From an uncultured Gallionellaceae bacterium (GTDB lineage: Bacteria > Pseudomonadota > Gammaproteobacteria > Burkholderiales > Gallionellaceae), in the NCBI GenBank assembly GCA_903876625.1, contig CAIRAO010000035.1, positions 1 through 59,059 of the forward strand: a DNA stretch of 59,059 nt. Direction: 5' to 3'. A program made the translations under genes and the position numbers. The notes beneath the pieces were generated by a model, which did no database searches, was not told the origin of the DNA, and was given only the letters and a program-made list of their open reading frames with translations. Shown here piece after piece: positions 42,588-50,929 of this stretch (position 1 is its first letter; every line of letters begins with the position of its first letter).

Positions 42588-42674
42588 GTTATCACCCTGA
42601 CCCCCACCTATGTTGCCACAGAGAACACCGATAGCAATCTGTGGTTGATTTTGGTCAGTACACGTTTTGCATAA

Positions 42675-42801
42675 AAATTCAATTAGCTATGCCAGACAAG
42701 GCGCGAGTAAAAAATTGTTCCGATGCATAGGTATGATATGTTAGCGGTTATTTTTATGAGTAACGCAGTATGGCGACGATAAATGGATTTTTAGAAGCCC
42801 C
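42675..42801 (+). mobile_element. Decayed MITE copy (family B) abutting tupB
   Basis: It aligns over its length with the element at 47870-48010 in reverse orientation: GCCAGACAAGGCGCGAGTAA and ATGAGTAACGCAGTATGGCG are nearly unchanged, while the terminal repeats are worn. It lies at the 3' end of the 216-base gap before tupB; its last bases (TTAGAAGCCCC) stop 2 bases before the tupB ATG, so it forms the tupB leader. It holds a short ORF, MSNAVWRR. Upstream, 42616-42644 can form a weak CCACAG/CTGTGG hairpin. Confidence 0.75.
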
Positions 42802-42803
42802 AG

Positions 42804-43499
42804 ATGCTGACCACACTTGAGGAAGCTATCGCGCTACTCGCACATCTAGATGCAGGTGTGCTGGCTATCGTTTGGCTTTCACTTAGAGTCAGTTTGTCGG
42901 CAGTTCTTCTGGGTTCGTTGTTGGGTTTACCGCTGGGAGCATGGGTGGCTGTTTCTCGTTTTCCGGGGCGCGCCACATTTACGGTTTTTCTCAACGGTAT
43001 GATGGGTATGCCAACCGTGGTATTGGGAGTGATCGTTTATCTCATTCTGTCGCGTTCCGGTCCTCTGGGTAGTTTTGGCCTATTATTCTCACCCACAGCG
43101 ATGATCATTGCACAAACGCTGCTGGTTGCTCCGCTAATCGCAGCGCTTACACGCCAAGTGATCGAAGATGTATGGCGCGACTACGAAATGGAGCTGACCG
43201 CCTTTCGTTATACACGCTGGCAAAGCATGCTCACGTTGCTCTACGATTGCCGTTTCAGTTTGGTTGTCTCGGTGCTTGCCGGTCTGGGGCGCGCGATTTC
43301 CGAGGTTGGGGCGGTCATGATTGTCGGTGGTAACATTGAAGGTTTCACACGCGTTATGTCTACCGCAATTGCACTCGAAACTGCTAAAGGTGACTTGGCC
43401 CTATCGATTGCTTTGGGATTTGTCCTGATTGCGCTGGTGCTTGGTCTAAATGCAGTCGCCTATGGCTTGCGCCAATGGGCGATGAGAAAATACGGTTAG
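42804..43499 (+). CDS. tupB: Tungstate ABC transporter permease TupB
   Basis: A 231-residue inner-membrane permease with about five helices. The EAA-type loop EDVWRDYEMELTAFRYTRWQSMLTLLYDCR is followed by GLGRAISEVGAVMIVGGNIEGFTRVMSTAIALET, the conserved end of the tungstate permease family. It differs from ModB in this segment. The order here is tupB-tupC-tupA. The ATG lacks a good ribosome binding site and lies at the end of a MITE copy. Confidence 0.87.
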   Translation: MLTTLEEAIALLAHLDAGVLAIVWLSLRVSLSAVLLGSLLGLPLGAWVAVSRFPGRATFTVFLNGMMGMPTVVLGVIVYLILSRSGPLGSFGLLFSPTAMIIAQTLLVAPLIAALTRQVIEDVWRDYEMELTAFRYTRWQSMLTLLYDCRFSLVVSVLAGLGRAISEVGAVMIVGGNIEGFTRVMSTAIALETAKGDLALSIALGFVLIALVLGLNAVAYGLRQWAMRKYG

Positions 43500-43503
43500 C
43501 GGC

Positions 43504-44223
43504 ATGTTCCCCATTCACATTGAGCAATTACGTTTTACGCCTAATGGTCGAACTGTGTTGGCGGGTGTCGATCTCGATTTGAATGGCGAAGGTATTTCAG
43601 TGATTCTAGGTCCCAACGGCTCAGGAAAGAGCGTGCTGATCAGGATGATAGCCGGATTGGCAAGGCCGGATGGAGGTAGCATTACTTGGAAAGGAAATGG
43701 CGTACCGGCAGGACAAATTGCAATTGTCTTCCAGCATCCCATGTTACTTCGTTCTTCAGTGGCAGATAACGTCGCATTAGGACTTAAACCAATGGGTTTG
43801 ACTCGAAATGATATTAATATTAGGGTCGGTGAAATGCTTAAGCGGGTCGGATTAACACATCGTGCAGAAGACAGCGCACGTCTATTGTCTGGTGGCGAAC
43901 GCCAGAGACTGACTCTGGCACGTGCGTGGGCGGTACGTCCGCGATTATTATTGTTGGACGAACCTACAGCAGCTCTGGATCCAACTGCCACCGAGACCGT
44001 GGAGCAAATCGTGCGTGAGATACGCACCGATGGTACGAAGATTGTGATGACTACGCAAAATTTGGGGCAGGCAATGCGTCTGTCTGATGATGTTGTTTTT
44101 ATTGAAGCAGGGTGTATTCGCGAGCACACCATTTCAGCTCGCTTTTTTTCAAGGCCTCAATCACATGAGGCAAGGCTTTTTATTAAAGGAGAACTACCAT
44201 GGCGAATTTCATTCGACGATTGA
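43504..44223 (+). CDS. tupC: Tungstate ABC transporter ATP-binding protein TupC
   Basis: A 239-residue ATPase with Walker A GPNGSGKS, signature LLSGGERQRLTLARAW and Walker B LLLLDEPTAALDP. TTQNLGQAMRL stands at the switch position, where the usual His is replaced by Gln (TTQN), as is common in the TupC branch. There is no C-terminal molybdate-binding domain. It overlaps the tupA start by 25 bases. Confidence 0.87.
   Translation: MFPIHIEQLRFTPNGRTVLAGVDLDLNGEGISVILGPNGSGKSVLIRMIAGLARPDGGSITWKGNGVPAGQIAIVFQHPMLLRSSVADNVALGLKPMGLTRNDINIRVGEMLKRVGLTHRAEDSARLLSGGERQRLTLARAWAVRPRLLLLDEPTAALDPTATETVEQIVREIRTDGTKIVMTTQNLGQAMRLSDDVVFIEAGCIREHTISARFFSRPQSHEARLFIKGELPWRISFDD
44154..44171 (+). terminator. 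Hairpin near the tupC end, before tupA
   Basis: GCCTCA and TGAGGC form a 6-bp stem within the last tupC codons, followed by AAGGCTTTTTATT. It resembles a weak terminator. It could make tupA expression differ from that of tupBC, or trim the message so that tupA has its own 5' end. Confidence 0.35.
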
Positions 44224-45011
44224 TACTTACTCTCGGCAGTATTGCACTGATTGCCAGTGCGCATGCCGACGAGGTTTTCGTATTGGCTTCAACTACGTCC
44301 ACAGAGCAGTCTGGATTGTTCGGATATATTCTTCCGATGTTTACCGCAAAGACCGGGATTCAGATCAAGTTGGTGGCACTGGGCACTGGTCAAGCATTGG
44401 ATACGGGTCGGCGCGGTGATGCCGATGTGTTACTGGTGCATGACCGCCCAGCCGAAGACAAGTTTATTGCTGAAGGCTGGGGAGTAGAGCGGCGTGACGT
44501 CATGCATAATGATTTTATTTTATTAGGCCCCAAGAATGATCCTGCAAAAATCAAGGGCGCCAAAGATGCGTCAGAAGCTTTCAAACGTTTGGCGGCGGCT
44601 AATGCTCCTTTCGTTTCGCGGGGAGACAAGAGTGGCACCAACGCTGCAGAATTGCGATTTTGGCAGTCAGCTGGAATTGATCCGAAATCAAACACCGGCT
44701 ACAAGGAGGCGGGAACCGGAATGGGCCCTACGCTTAATATGGCCGCCGCTATGAACGGATATACATTATCTGATCGCGGAACATGGCTGGCTTTCAAAAA
44801 TCGTCAGGAACTGGAAATACTTTTTTCAGGTGATAACCGTATGTTCAATCCCTATGGCGTTATGCTGGTGAACCCGGCGAAGTACCCAACCGTCAAGAAA
44901 GAAATAGGAATGAAATTCATTGACTGGCTAACCGGTAAAGAAGGTCAATCTGCCATCGCTGGTTACAAAATCAACGGCGAACAATTGTTTTTTCCCGACG
45001 CTAAAAATTAA
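44199..45011 (+). CDS. tupA: Tungstate ABC transporter substrate-binding protein TupA
   Basis: A 270-residue periplasmic protein with a signal peptide ending AHA|DE. The TupA family opening VLASTTSTEQSGLFGYILPMF contains the TTST-type oxyanion loop. LGTGQALDTGRRGDADVLLVHD, SRGDKSGTNAAE and GYKEAGTGMGPTLNMAAAMNGYTLSDRGTW complete the ligand-site set. The AAAGGAG site is strong. The family binds tungstate with high selectivity over molybdate. Confidence 0.92.
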   Translation: MANFIRRLILTLGSIALIASAHADEVFVLASTTSTEQSGLFGYILPMFTAKTGIQIKLVALGTGQALDTGRRGDADVLLVHDRPAEDKFIAEGWGVERRDVMHNDFILLGPKNDPAKIKGAKDASEAFKRLAAANAPFVSRGDKSGTNAAELRFWQSAGIDPKSNTGYKEAGTGMGPTLNMAAAMNGYTLSDRGTWLAFKNRQELEILFSGDNRMFNPYGVMLVNPAKYPTVKKEIGMKFIDWLTGKEGQSAIAGYKINGEQLFFPDAKN

Positions 45012-45031
45012 TTCATCTACGAGGCAATATC

Positions 45032-46276
45032 ATGACCAATACCAATAACTGGGGAAGCACCGAAACTTCTTTGAGTGTCGCCAAAGCACGAGAAATCATG
45101 CTTGAGGCAGTGACCCCTGTTGAAGGTTGGGAAAGTGTGCAAATTCGTTCCGCACTAGGACGTGTATTGAGTCGAGACGTGGTCGCTCCTTTCGACGTTC
45201 CGGCTCACGACAACTCGGCCATGGACGGCTTTGCTGTGCGAGCTGCAGACCTTTCCGGTAATGAGACCCGCTTAACAATAGTGGGCACTGCATTCGCCGG
45301 AGCCGCATTTTCTGGCGTGGTCGGTGCAGGTCAGGCAGTGCGTGTGATGACCGGCGCGGTCTTGCCGCGCGGAGCTGATTCCATCGTGGTTCAGGAAGAA
45401 GCAAGAGTGGAAGGTGACACTGTGATCCTGCCTGCAATAAAGCGTGTTGGTCAGCATGTTCGTCGCGCCGGAGAAGATCTGGCTGCCGGAAAATCGGCCT
45501 TGCTAGCCGGAAAACGAATTGGTCCTGCCGAGCTAGGGTTAATGGCGTCGTTGGGTTATGCCGAGGTAGCAGTGCGCCGCCGGCCTCGCATCGCCTTTTT
45601 TTCCACCGGAGACGAACTAGCTTCCATTGGTCGCACGCTGGCGCCAGGGGAAGTGTATGACAGTAACCGCTACACGCTTTACGGAGTGCTAACACGTTTA
45701 GGTGTTGAAGTTTTGGATATGGGCGTGGTGCGAGACGATCCAGTGATCATGGAGCAAGCTTTCACCGAAGCGGCTAAACAAGCCGATGCGATCATCACTA
45801 CCGGCGGTGTGTCCGTGGGCGAGGCAGATTTCGTCAAGGACATCATGTCGCGCATGGGTGAGGTGCGCTTTTGGAAAATCGACATCAAACCCGGTCGTCC
45901 CATGGCATTCGGGCGCTTGGGTAATGCATGGTTATTCGGTTTGCCGGGTAATCCGGTCGCAGTGATGGTGAATTACTACCAGATCGTGCTCGATACTTTG
46001 ATCAAACTTCAAGGTGAGACTCCAATCCCGCCGCGTCCAAGTTTTCGCGTGACTTGTACCGAACCTATCCGCAAACTGACCGGCAGGCGCGAGTTCCCGC
46101 GTGGTGTGCTGTTTCAGGCAGAGGGCCAGTGGAAAGTGAAGCTTTCCGGCAATCAGGGTTCGGGCGTATTGCGTTCGATGGTGGAAGCGAACTGTTTCAT
46201 CATTTTGCCCGAGGACGGAAACAGTGTTGAGATGGGTGATTTGGTAGACGTGCAACCTTTTGAAGGATTGATCTGA
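45032..46276 (+). CDS. moeA: Molybdopterin molybdotransferase MoeA, copy 1 (tungstate-linked)
   Basis: A 414-residue enzyme that inserts molybdate or tungstate into adenylated molybdopterin. Segments are DNSAMDGFAVRA, VMTGAVLPRGADSIVVQEE, FSTGDEL, YDSNRYTLYGVL, the MoCF-type site TTGGVSVGEADFVKD and GLPGNPVAVMV. It directly follows tupA by 20 bases and overlaps moeB by one base, forming a tup-moeA-moeB operon. A second, divergent MoeA is at 48498. The pairing with tungstate uptake suggests this copy may serve tungsten cofactor synthesis; that is an inference. Confidence 0.92.
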   Translation: MTNTNNWGSTETSLSVAKAREIMLEAVTPVEGWESVQIRSALGRVLSRDVVAPFDVPAHDNSAMDGFAVRAADLSGNETRLTIVGTAFAGAAFSGVVGAGQAVRVMTGAVLPRGADSIVVQEEARVEGDTVILPAIKRVGQHVRRAGEDLAAGKSALLAGKRIGPAELGLMASLGYAEVAVRRRPRIAFFSTGDELASIGRTLAPGEVYDSNRYTLYGVLTRLGVEVLDMGVVRDDPVIMEQAFTEAAKQADAIITTGGVSVGEADFVKDIMSRMGEVRFWKIDIKPGRPMAFGRLGNAWLFGLPGNPVAVMVNYYQIVLDTLIKLQGETPIPPRPSFRVTCTEPIRKLTGRREFPRGVLFQAEGQWKVKLSGNQGSGVLRSMVEANCFIILPEDGNSVEMGDLVDVQPFEGLI

Positions 46277-47025
46277 TGGATGATAGACAACTCATCCGCT
46301 ATAGTCGTCACATCATGTTGCCGCAGATCGACCTGGAAGGTCAGGAAAAACTGTTGGCCGGACATGTGCTACTGATCGGTGCCGGTGGGTTAGGCTCTCC
46401 TGCCAGTCTCTATCTGGCATCCGCAGGAGTTGGCAGGCTGACTATTTGCGATGGTGATGTTGTCGATCTGACTAACTTGCAACGCCAAATTGTGCATCGT
46501 GAAAGCACCATCGGTGTCAACAAGGCCGAATCAGCTCTCCGCGCGTTGGCCGAGATAAATTCTGATTGTAAAGTAACCGCGATACAACAGCGGGTGGACG
46601 AAGCGCAGCTGATGGAGTTGGTTAAGAACGCGGATGTGGTTGTGGATGCTTGCGATAATTTCACCACGCGCTATGCAGTCAATCGCGCGTGCGTTGCATT
46701 GCACAAACCCTTGGTGAGTGGAGCTGCAATTCGTTTCTCAGGCCAACTTGCTGTATTCGATATGCGGCAAGATGATTCTCCCTGCTACCACTGTCTTTTT
46801 CCCGAATCAGGTTCAGAAGAAGCAGAGAGCTGTGCGCTCATGGGCGTATTTGCACCGCTAACCGGAATGATCGGCAGTTTGCAAGCAGGCGAGGCAATTC
46901 GCCTGTTGACTAAAAAAACTAGCCCCTTGGCTGGTTCATTGGTATTGTTTGATGCGGATGGAATGGATTGGCAGAAGGTGAAGTTAACCAAAGACCCAAA
47001 CTGCAAAGTTTGTTCAACTACCTAA
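46276..47025 (+). CDS. moeB: MoeB/ThiF-family adenylyltransferase
   Basis: A 249-residue E1-like enzyme that adenylates the C-terminal Gly-Gly of MoaD (molybdopterin synthase) or ThiS. Motifs are the ATP site GAGGLGSPASLYLASAGVGRLTICDGD, DLTNLQRQIVH, ACDNFTTRYAVN, and two zinc CxxC pairs (SPCYHC and NCKVCSTT). ESCALMGVFAPL includes the conserved Cys. No rhodanese domain is attached. The context favours MoeB over ThiF. Confidence 0.88.
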   Translation: MDDRQLIRYSRHIMLPQIDLEGQEKLLAGHVLLIGAGGLGSPASLYLASAGVGRLTICDGDVVDLTNLQRQIVHRESTIGVNKAESALRALAEINSDCKVTAIQQRVDEAQLMELVKNADVVVDACDNFTTRYAVNRACVALHKPLVSGAAIRFSGQLAVFDMRQDDSPCYHCLFPESGSEEAESCALMGVFAPLTGMIGSLQAGEAIRLLTKKTSPLAGSLVLFDADGMDWQKVKLTKDPNCKVCSTT

Positions 47026-47117
47026 TGGATATTATGCACAATTCTCGATTATGTGAAGTGAATGTTGAAATCAGCAGCAATCGCTGATTGCCATTTTCGT
47101 GAGTAAATTAATGGGAT

Positions 47118-47621
47118 TTACTTGGTTTGATTCAACATGGGAAGATTGTTGTATCGAGTAAAGGTATTTCTTGTTTGTGGATCATAAACTCCAATCCGCC
47201 AAATACACCCTTTAGAAAGCTGAACACTAATGCGGAGATTTAACTTTTCTTCGCTTAAATCCCAGTAAAGCTGGGTAGAGTCACTGAGTACCGAGACTTT
47301 CAGTGTAGGTTTTCCCTCAAATAATTCCAACAGATTACTTTCATTTACAGCAATTGGTAAATCGTTTAGGCGCTTGATAAAACGCTTCTTATCCTCTGTT
47401 TTGAACTCATTGACGATATCTATCACATCATATCTTGCCAACATTCCAATCTGCCACTGCTCATGCGTGGCATTATTGTTGCAGACTTTACTGTCAATTG
47501 GTGACGAAAATGCAGGAGTTTGGTTCGCAATTAGCGCAAATAAAATAGCAAACCCTCGCAATATATTGCGCGACCTTCCAATTTTATGTTTCGATAATTT
47601 GCTGGTCAGCGAAATAGTCAT
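47118..47621 (-). CDS. Hypothetical secreted protein
   Basis: A 167-residue protein with a basic N-terminus and a hydrophobic segment (ILRGFAILFALIANQTPAFSS) that looks like a signal peptide cleaved near FSS|PI. The mature part has two Cys (KVCNNN and KGCIWRIGVYD) that may pair, and a repeating beta-like pattern. I recognise no family. There is no clear ribosome site, and it stands alone between moeB and a gene-poor stretch. It could be lineage-specific. Confidence 0.5.
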   Translation of the reverse strand: MTISLTSKLSKHKIGRSRNILRGFAILFALIANQTPAFSSPIDSKVCNNNATHEQWQIGMLARYDVIDIVNEFKTEDKKRFIKRLNDLPIAVNESNLLELFEGKPTLKVSVLSDSTQLYWDLSEEKLNLRISVQLSKGCIWRIGVYDPQTRNTFTRYNNLPMLNQTK

Positions 47622-47676
47622 TAAGTTAGATATTTAATATTTCAGGTCCGGTGTAAAGTAACGCGATTACATTGTA

Positions 47677-47808
47677 ATGGCAAACAATATAACAGTGGAT
47701 ATTTATGCCGCCGGTAGTTATTCAGATAAGCCAATACATACGTCCGCTTCACTCAGTTATCCTCCTGATTATTATTCACTTGCCCCGTCTGCACTTGGCC
47801 GACTTTGA
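47677..47808 (+). CDS. Short ORF of doubtful status
   Basis: A 43-codon frame (MANNITVDIYAAGSYSDKPI..., ending SALGRL) in the gene-poor 47622-48144 stretch. Its composition looks protein-like, but no ribosome site or family is visible. It may be the 5' remains of a gene lost beside the MITE insertion. Confidence 0.25.
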   Translation: MANNITVDIYAAGSYSDKPIHTSASLSYPPDYYSLAPSALGRL

Positions 47809-47869
47809 TGGTTCAGCATTTTACTCATTTTAGGTCTCTTGATGAAACAGAAGCAGGCATTCAACTTTA

Positions 47870-48010
47870 GGGAGCCTCTCTTAATTCAAATTTCGTTGCC
47901 ATACTGCGTTGCTCATAAACAAATACTCCTCACATATTAGTTATATGCGTCGTCTCAATTTCTTACTCGCGCCTTATCTGGCTTAGAAATTTGAATTACT
48001 AGAGGCTCCC
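47870..48010 (-). mobile_element. Intact MITE (family B), 141 bp, with terminal inverted repeats
   Basis: The ends are 25-base inverted repeats starting GGGAGCCTCT and differing at two positions. They are bracketed by TTTA on both sides, a probable 4-base target duplication. Read on the minus strand the interior holds AGGAG, then an ATG and MSNAVWQRNLN before a stop. There is no transposase, so it would need one in trans. A worn copy lies at 42675-42801. Other sequence between 47809 and 48144 shows no gene. Confidence 0.85.
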
Positions 48011-48144
48011 TTTAAGCATTAGGTTACCCCTTTTTTCATAATTCTAAGTGCAATTTAAGGAGGTACGAAAAAAAGCTTTTCAACATTACAATCTGATGTG
48101 GATCGGTCATTGAATTCATCTATATTGATAGTTTCATAGAAAGC

Positions 48145-48501
48145 TCAGTGCCGCCAAACCTTGTGTCTGAATGAAGCGGGTGCGTGCGAAAAAATTGCCG
48201 ACCACATCACAATCCCCCAAAACAGCGGTAGCCTTAGTTCAGCGTTCAAAGCCATCACCGCAACTAAGCATAGCTTGAACAATAACGAGGCTCCAGACCA
48301 TTCAAATAGCATGTTTGGTTTGTTCCACAGGTCAAGGGCAAACATGGCAAAGCCTGTTAATAGGACGGCGATTGATAGTTGATGCGACGAAACGGGCGCG
48401 CCCATTATTGCCGCACCCAGACTGATCACCGCAACTAGGTGCAAGCCGCGCAGAACGACGCTAAGCCAACGTAAAACAGGGTGATGAACGAAGTGTCTCA
48501 A
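48145..48501 (-). CDS. Small integral membrane protein of unknown function
   Basis: A 118-residue protein with about four hydrophobic helices (VVLRGLHLVAVISLGAAIMG, LSIAVLLTGFAMFALDLW, LLFKLCLVAVMALNAEL, WGIVMWSAIFSHA) and basic ends (MRHFVHHPVLRW; RHKVWRH). Its ATG overlaps the stop of moeA copy 2 by ATGA, so it is coupled to it. It may be a membrane component used with the cofactor genes, but nothing identifies the role. Confidence 0.65.
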   Translation of the reverse strand: MRHFVHHPVLRWLSVVLRGLHLVAVISLGAAIMGAPVSSHQLSIAVLLTGFAMFALDLWNKPNMLFEWSGASLLFKLCLVAVMALNAELRLPLFWGIVMWSAIFSHAPASFRHKVWRH

Positions 48502-49709
48502 GGATGCCAGCCCGGCCCCGGCAGGAAGGTAATCATGTCGCCATTGGCTACTGAGGTACCTGCCGGAATCATCGAGACACCATCTGACCAGACCGCCGAC
48601 GAAATAATGGAAGAATCCTGATTAGGATAAATGTCGAGACCGCCTCTTTCGTTGCGGCGTACGCGCACGATTTCCATACGGTTGCCTTTAACCGTATAAC
48701 TAAAATCAGCACGCAGGGTGAAGGGTTTAGGTTCTATAAGAGCCAACCCTTGGCAACGTCGCAAAAAGGGCGCGACGAGCGTGAGCAAACCACACCAGAC
48801 TGAGACAGGATTGCCAGGTAAGCCAATGAATGCCGCCTCTTTGCCTTCGGTTTTCACACTTCCAAATGCCAGCGGTTTGCCTGGCTTTGAAGCGATCTTC
48901 CAGACATCGATATTTCCTTCTGCTTTGACTGCGGCAGTGACGTGATCCTCTTCTCCTTCTGACATGCCGCCACTGGTGACAATGAGATCTGCTTCACTGG
49001 CCGCGCGACGCAAAGCATCACGGGTGGCAAGTCGGTCATCGCGTATGATTCCCAAATCGATTACATCAACTCCCAAGCCATGCAGGAACCCCCGCATGAC
49101 ATATCGGTTAGAGTTATAAATGTGTCCAGGTGGCAGAGGTTGGCCTGGCATGATTAATTCGCTGCCGGTAAAAAAAATAGCAACTTTAAGTCGGCGGAAT
49201 ACTTTGACTTCAACAATCCCTACGGAAGCGGCGAACCCCATTGCAGCAGCAGAAAAATTACTTCCGGCAGGAAGAATTACATTGCCTGCGGTAATGTCAG
49301 AACCCTTAAGACGCACATGCTGTCCCAAAACAGGAGTTTGATTGACGATCACGAAATCTCCATCAACTTGGCAATCTTCCTGCATCACCACGGTATCTGC
49401 ACCATCCGGAATTTGAGCACCGGTAAAGATTCGTGCCGCACTAGCCGAAGCCAGCGGTTTTGCCACTTCACCCGCCGCTAATCTCTGGCTGACGGGTAGG
49501 CGCTTACTTATTTTAGTGAGGTCGTCGAGGCGAATTGCATAGCCATCCATAGCCGCATTGGAGAAAGGCGGTACAGTCATAGGGGAAATTAGTTCTTCAG
49601 CCAACACCCGACCATAAGAGTCAGCCAAGTCAACGACTTCTGTTTCTGAAACTGGATGCGCGGAGGCGAGCAATCTTGTCTTGGCTTCGCTAAAAGAAAG
49701 TATAGCCAT
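48498..49709 (-). CDS. moeA: Molybdopterin molybdotransferase MoeA, copy 2
   Basis: The protein has 403 residues from the ATG at 49709 (MAILSFSEAKTRL); the track ORF adds 26 codons. Segments are SNAAMDGYAIRLDDL, IFTGAQIPDGADTVVMQED, FFTGSEL, YNSNRYVMRGFL, TSGGMSEGEEDHVT and GLPGNPVSVW. It aligns with copy 1 but is clearly diverged, notably in the MPT-site loop (GGMSEGEED versus GGVSVGEAD). It diverges from moaA, so it is likely the general molybdenum copy. Confidence 0.9.
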   Translation of the reverse strand: MAILSFSEAKTRLLASAHPVSETEVVDLADSYGRVLAEELISPMTVPPFSNAAMDGYAIRLDDLTKISKRLPVSQRLAAGEVAKPLASASAARIFTGAQIPDGADTVVMQEDCQVDGDFVIVNQTPVLGQHVRLKGSDITAGNVILPAGSNFSAAAMGFAASVGIVEVKVFRRLKVAIFFTGSELIMPGQPLPPGHIYNSNRYVMRGFLHGLGVDVIDLGIIRDDRLATRDALRRAASEADLIVTSGGMSEGEEDHVTAAVKAEGNIDVWKIASKPGKPLAFGSVKTEGKEAAFIGLPGNPVSVWCGLLTLVAPFLRRCQGLALIEPKPFTLRADFSYTVKGNRMEIVRVRRNERGGLDIYPNQDSSIISSAVWSDGVSMIPAGTSVANGDMITFLPGPGWHP

Positions 49710-49848
49710 GAGCGGTTTGATTCCAACAATTAGATGATGATCGAATGTTACAGTAATTTTTTGACTTACTCGATAGTTCAACGGCAACCATGGTGCTACA
49801 ATACTTTCTTGCGGATTTTAATTCTGCTTGGCTAGGCGCCGATCTATC

Positions 49849-50850
49849 ATGGAAACACGCAATGACACCGCTGGTCTTATCGACCGATTTAATCGGAGAG
49901 TTGATTACCTGCGCGTTTCCGTCACCGACCGCTGCGACATGCGTTGCAGTTACTGTATTCCAAAACACTTTAAAGACTATGAAGATCCCATCGACTGGCT
50001 CACATTCGACGAACTGACGCAAGTCATACGGGTGTTCTCAACTCTCGGCGTACGTCGAGTGCGCTTGACCGGCGGCGAACCATTGTTGCGCCGCAACCTG
50101 CCAGACTTAGTGGGGCGAATCGCAGCACTACCTGGTATTTCCGACATTTCACTTTCGACAAACGGTGCGCGTCTGGATCGACAGGCAGAACCTTTGGTCA
50201 AGGCGGGCCTTAAGCGGGTCAACATCAGTCTGGATTCACTTGATCAAGGCTGCATTGAAAAGATCACCGGACGAGATGCATTGGATAGTGTGCTTAATGG
50301 CATTAAGGCAGCCGAGGTTGCCGGGCTCTCGCCAATCAAGATAAATATGGTCGTCATGGCGGGGGTAAATGATCACGAAATTGACCGCATGGCGGATTTT
50401 GCTTTCTCAGGTGGTTATATTCTGCGCCTGATCGAGTTGATGCCAATGGGTGATACTGCGCGTGGTCAGGTTGGGCTTGATTTAAGCACTGAGGTACGCG
50501 AAAAGCTGGTTAGTCGGTACGACCTTGTTCCCTCCGCAAGCGAACTCGGAGGAGGGCCTGCCGTGTATTGGGAGACTCGTGATGGTTCCGGCGCGGTCGG
50601 ATTCATCACGCCCATGTCGCAACATTTCTGCGCCACCTGTAATAGGGTTAGACTGACGGTGGAAGGCACATTACTGCTATGTCTTGGACAGGAACATAGC
50701 ATGGAGCTGCGACCATTACTTCGAGCCGGAATATCGGATCTTGAACTGGCCGACCAAATCAGACTGGCCATCGAACTGAAACCTGAACGCCACGAATTTC
50801 GCGAAGCGCCTCAAAAACTGGTGCGGGTGATGTCTCGAACAGGTGGGTAA
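49849..50850 (+). CDS. moaA: GTP 3',8-cyclase MoaA
   Basis: A radical SAM enzyme that converts GTP to 3',8-cyclo-7,8-dihydro-GTP, the first step of molybdopterin synthesis. The protein has 333 residues from ATG 49849 (METRND); the track TTG at 49828 is less likely. The N-terminal cluster motif is CDMRCSYC, with LTGGEPLLRRN and NISLDSLDQ following. The C-terminal cluster is FCATCNRVRLT...LLLC. The terminal Gly-Gly (SRTGG), needed for activity in the family, is present. moaC, moaD and moaE are not in the window. Confidence 0.93.
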   Translation: METRNDTAGLIDRFNRRVDYLRVSVTDRCDMRCSYCIPKHFKDYEDPIDWLTFDELTQVIRVFSTLGVRRVRLTGGEPLLRRNLPDLVGRIAALPGISDISLSTNGARLDRQAEPLVKAGLKRVNISLDSLDQGCIEKITGRDALDSVLNGIKAAEVAGLSPIKINMVVMAGVNDHEIDRMADFAFSGGYILRLIELMPMGDTARGQVGLDLSTEVREKLVSRYDLVPSASELGGGPAVYWETRDGSGAVGFITPMSQHFCATCNRVRLTVEGTLLLCLGQEHSMELRPLLRAGISDLELADQIRLAIELKPERHEFREAPQKLVRVMSRTGG

Positions 50851-50929
50851 GAGCTAACTAAAAGTGCAGTAACGTTAGACATTCATTCGCCAAGCCTTTA
50901 GACTTGCGCACTTTTTTACGGCTAGCTCC

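Noticed and set aside
42588-42674. Molybdenum cofactor riboswitch ahead of tupB
   Set aside because: Only one weak hairpin is visible, and the rest of the leader is a MITE copy; the conserved Moco-RNA core cannot be recognised.
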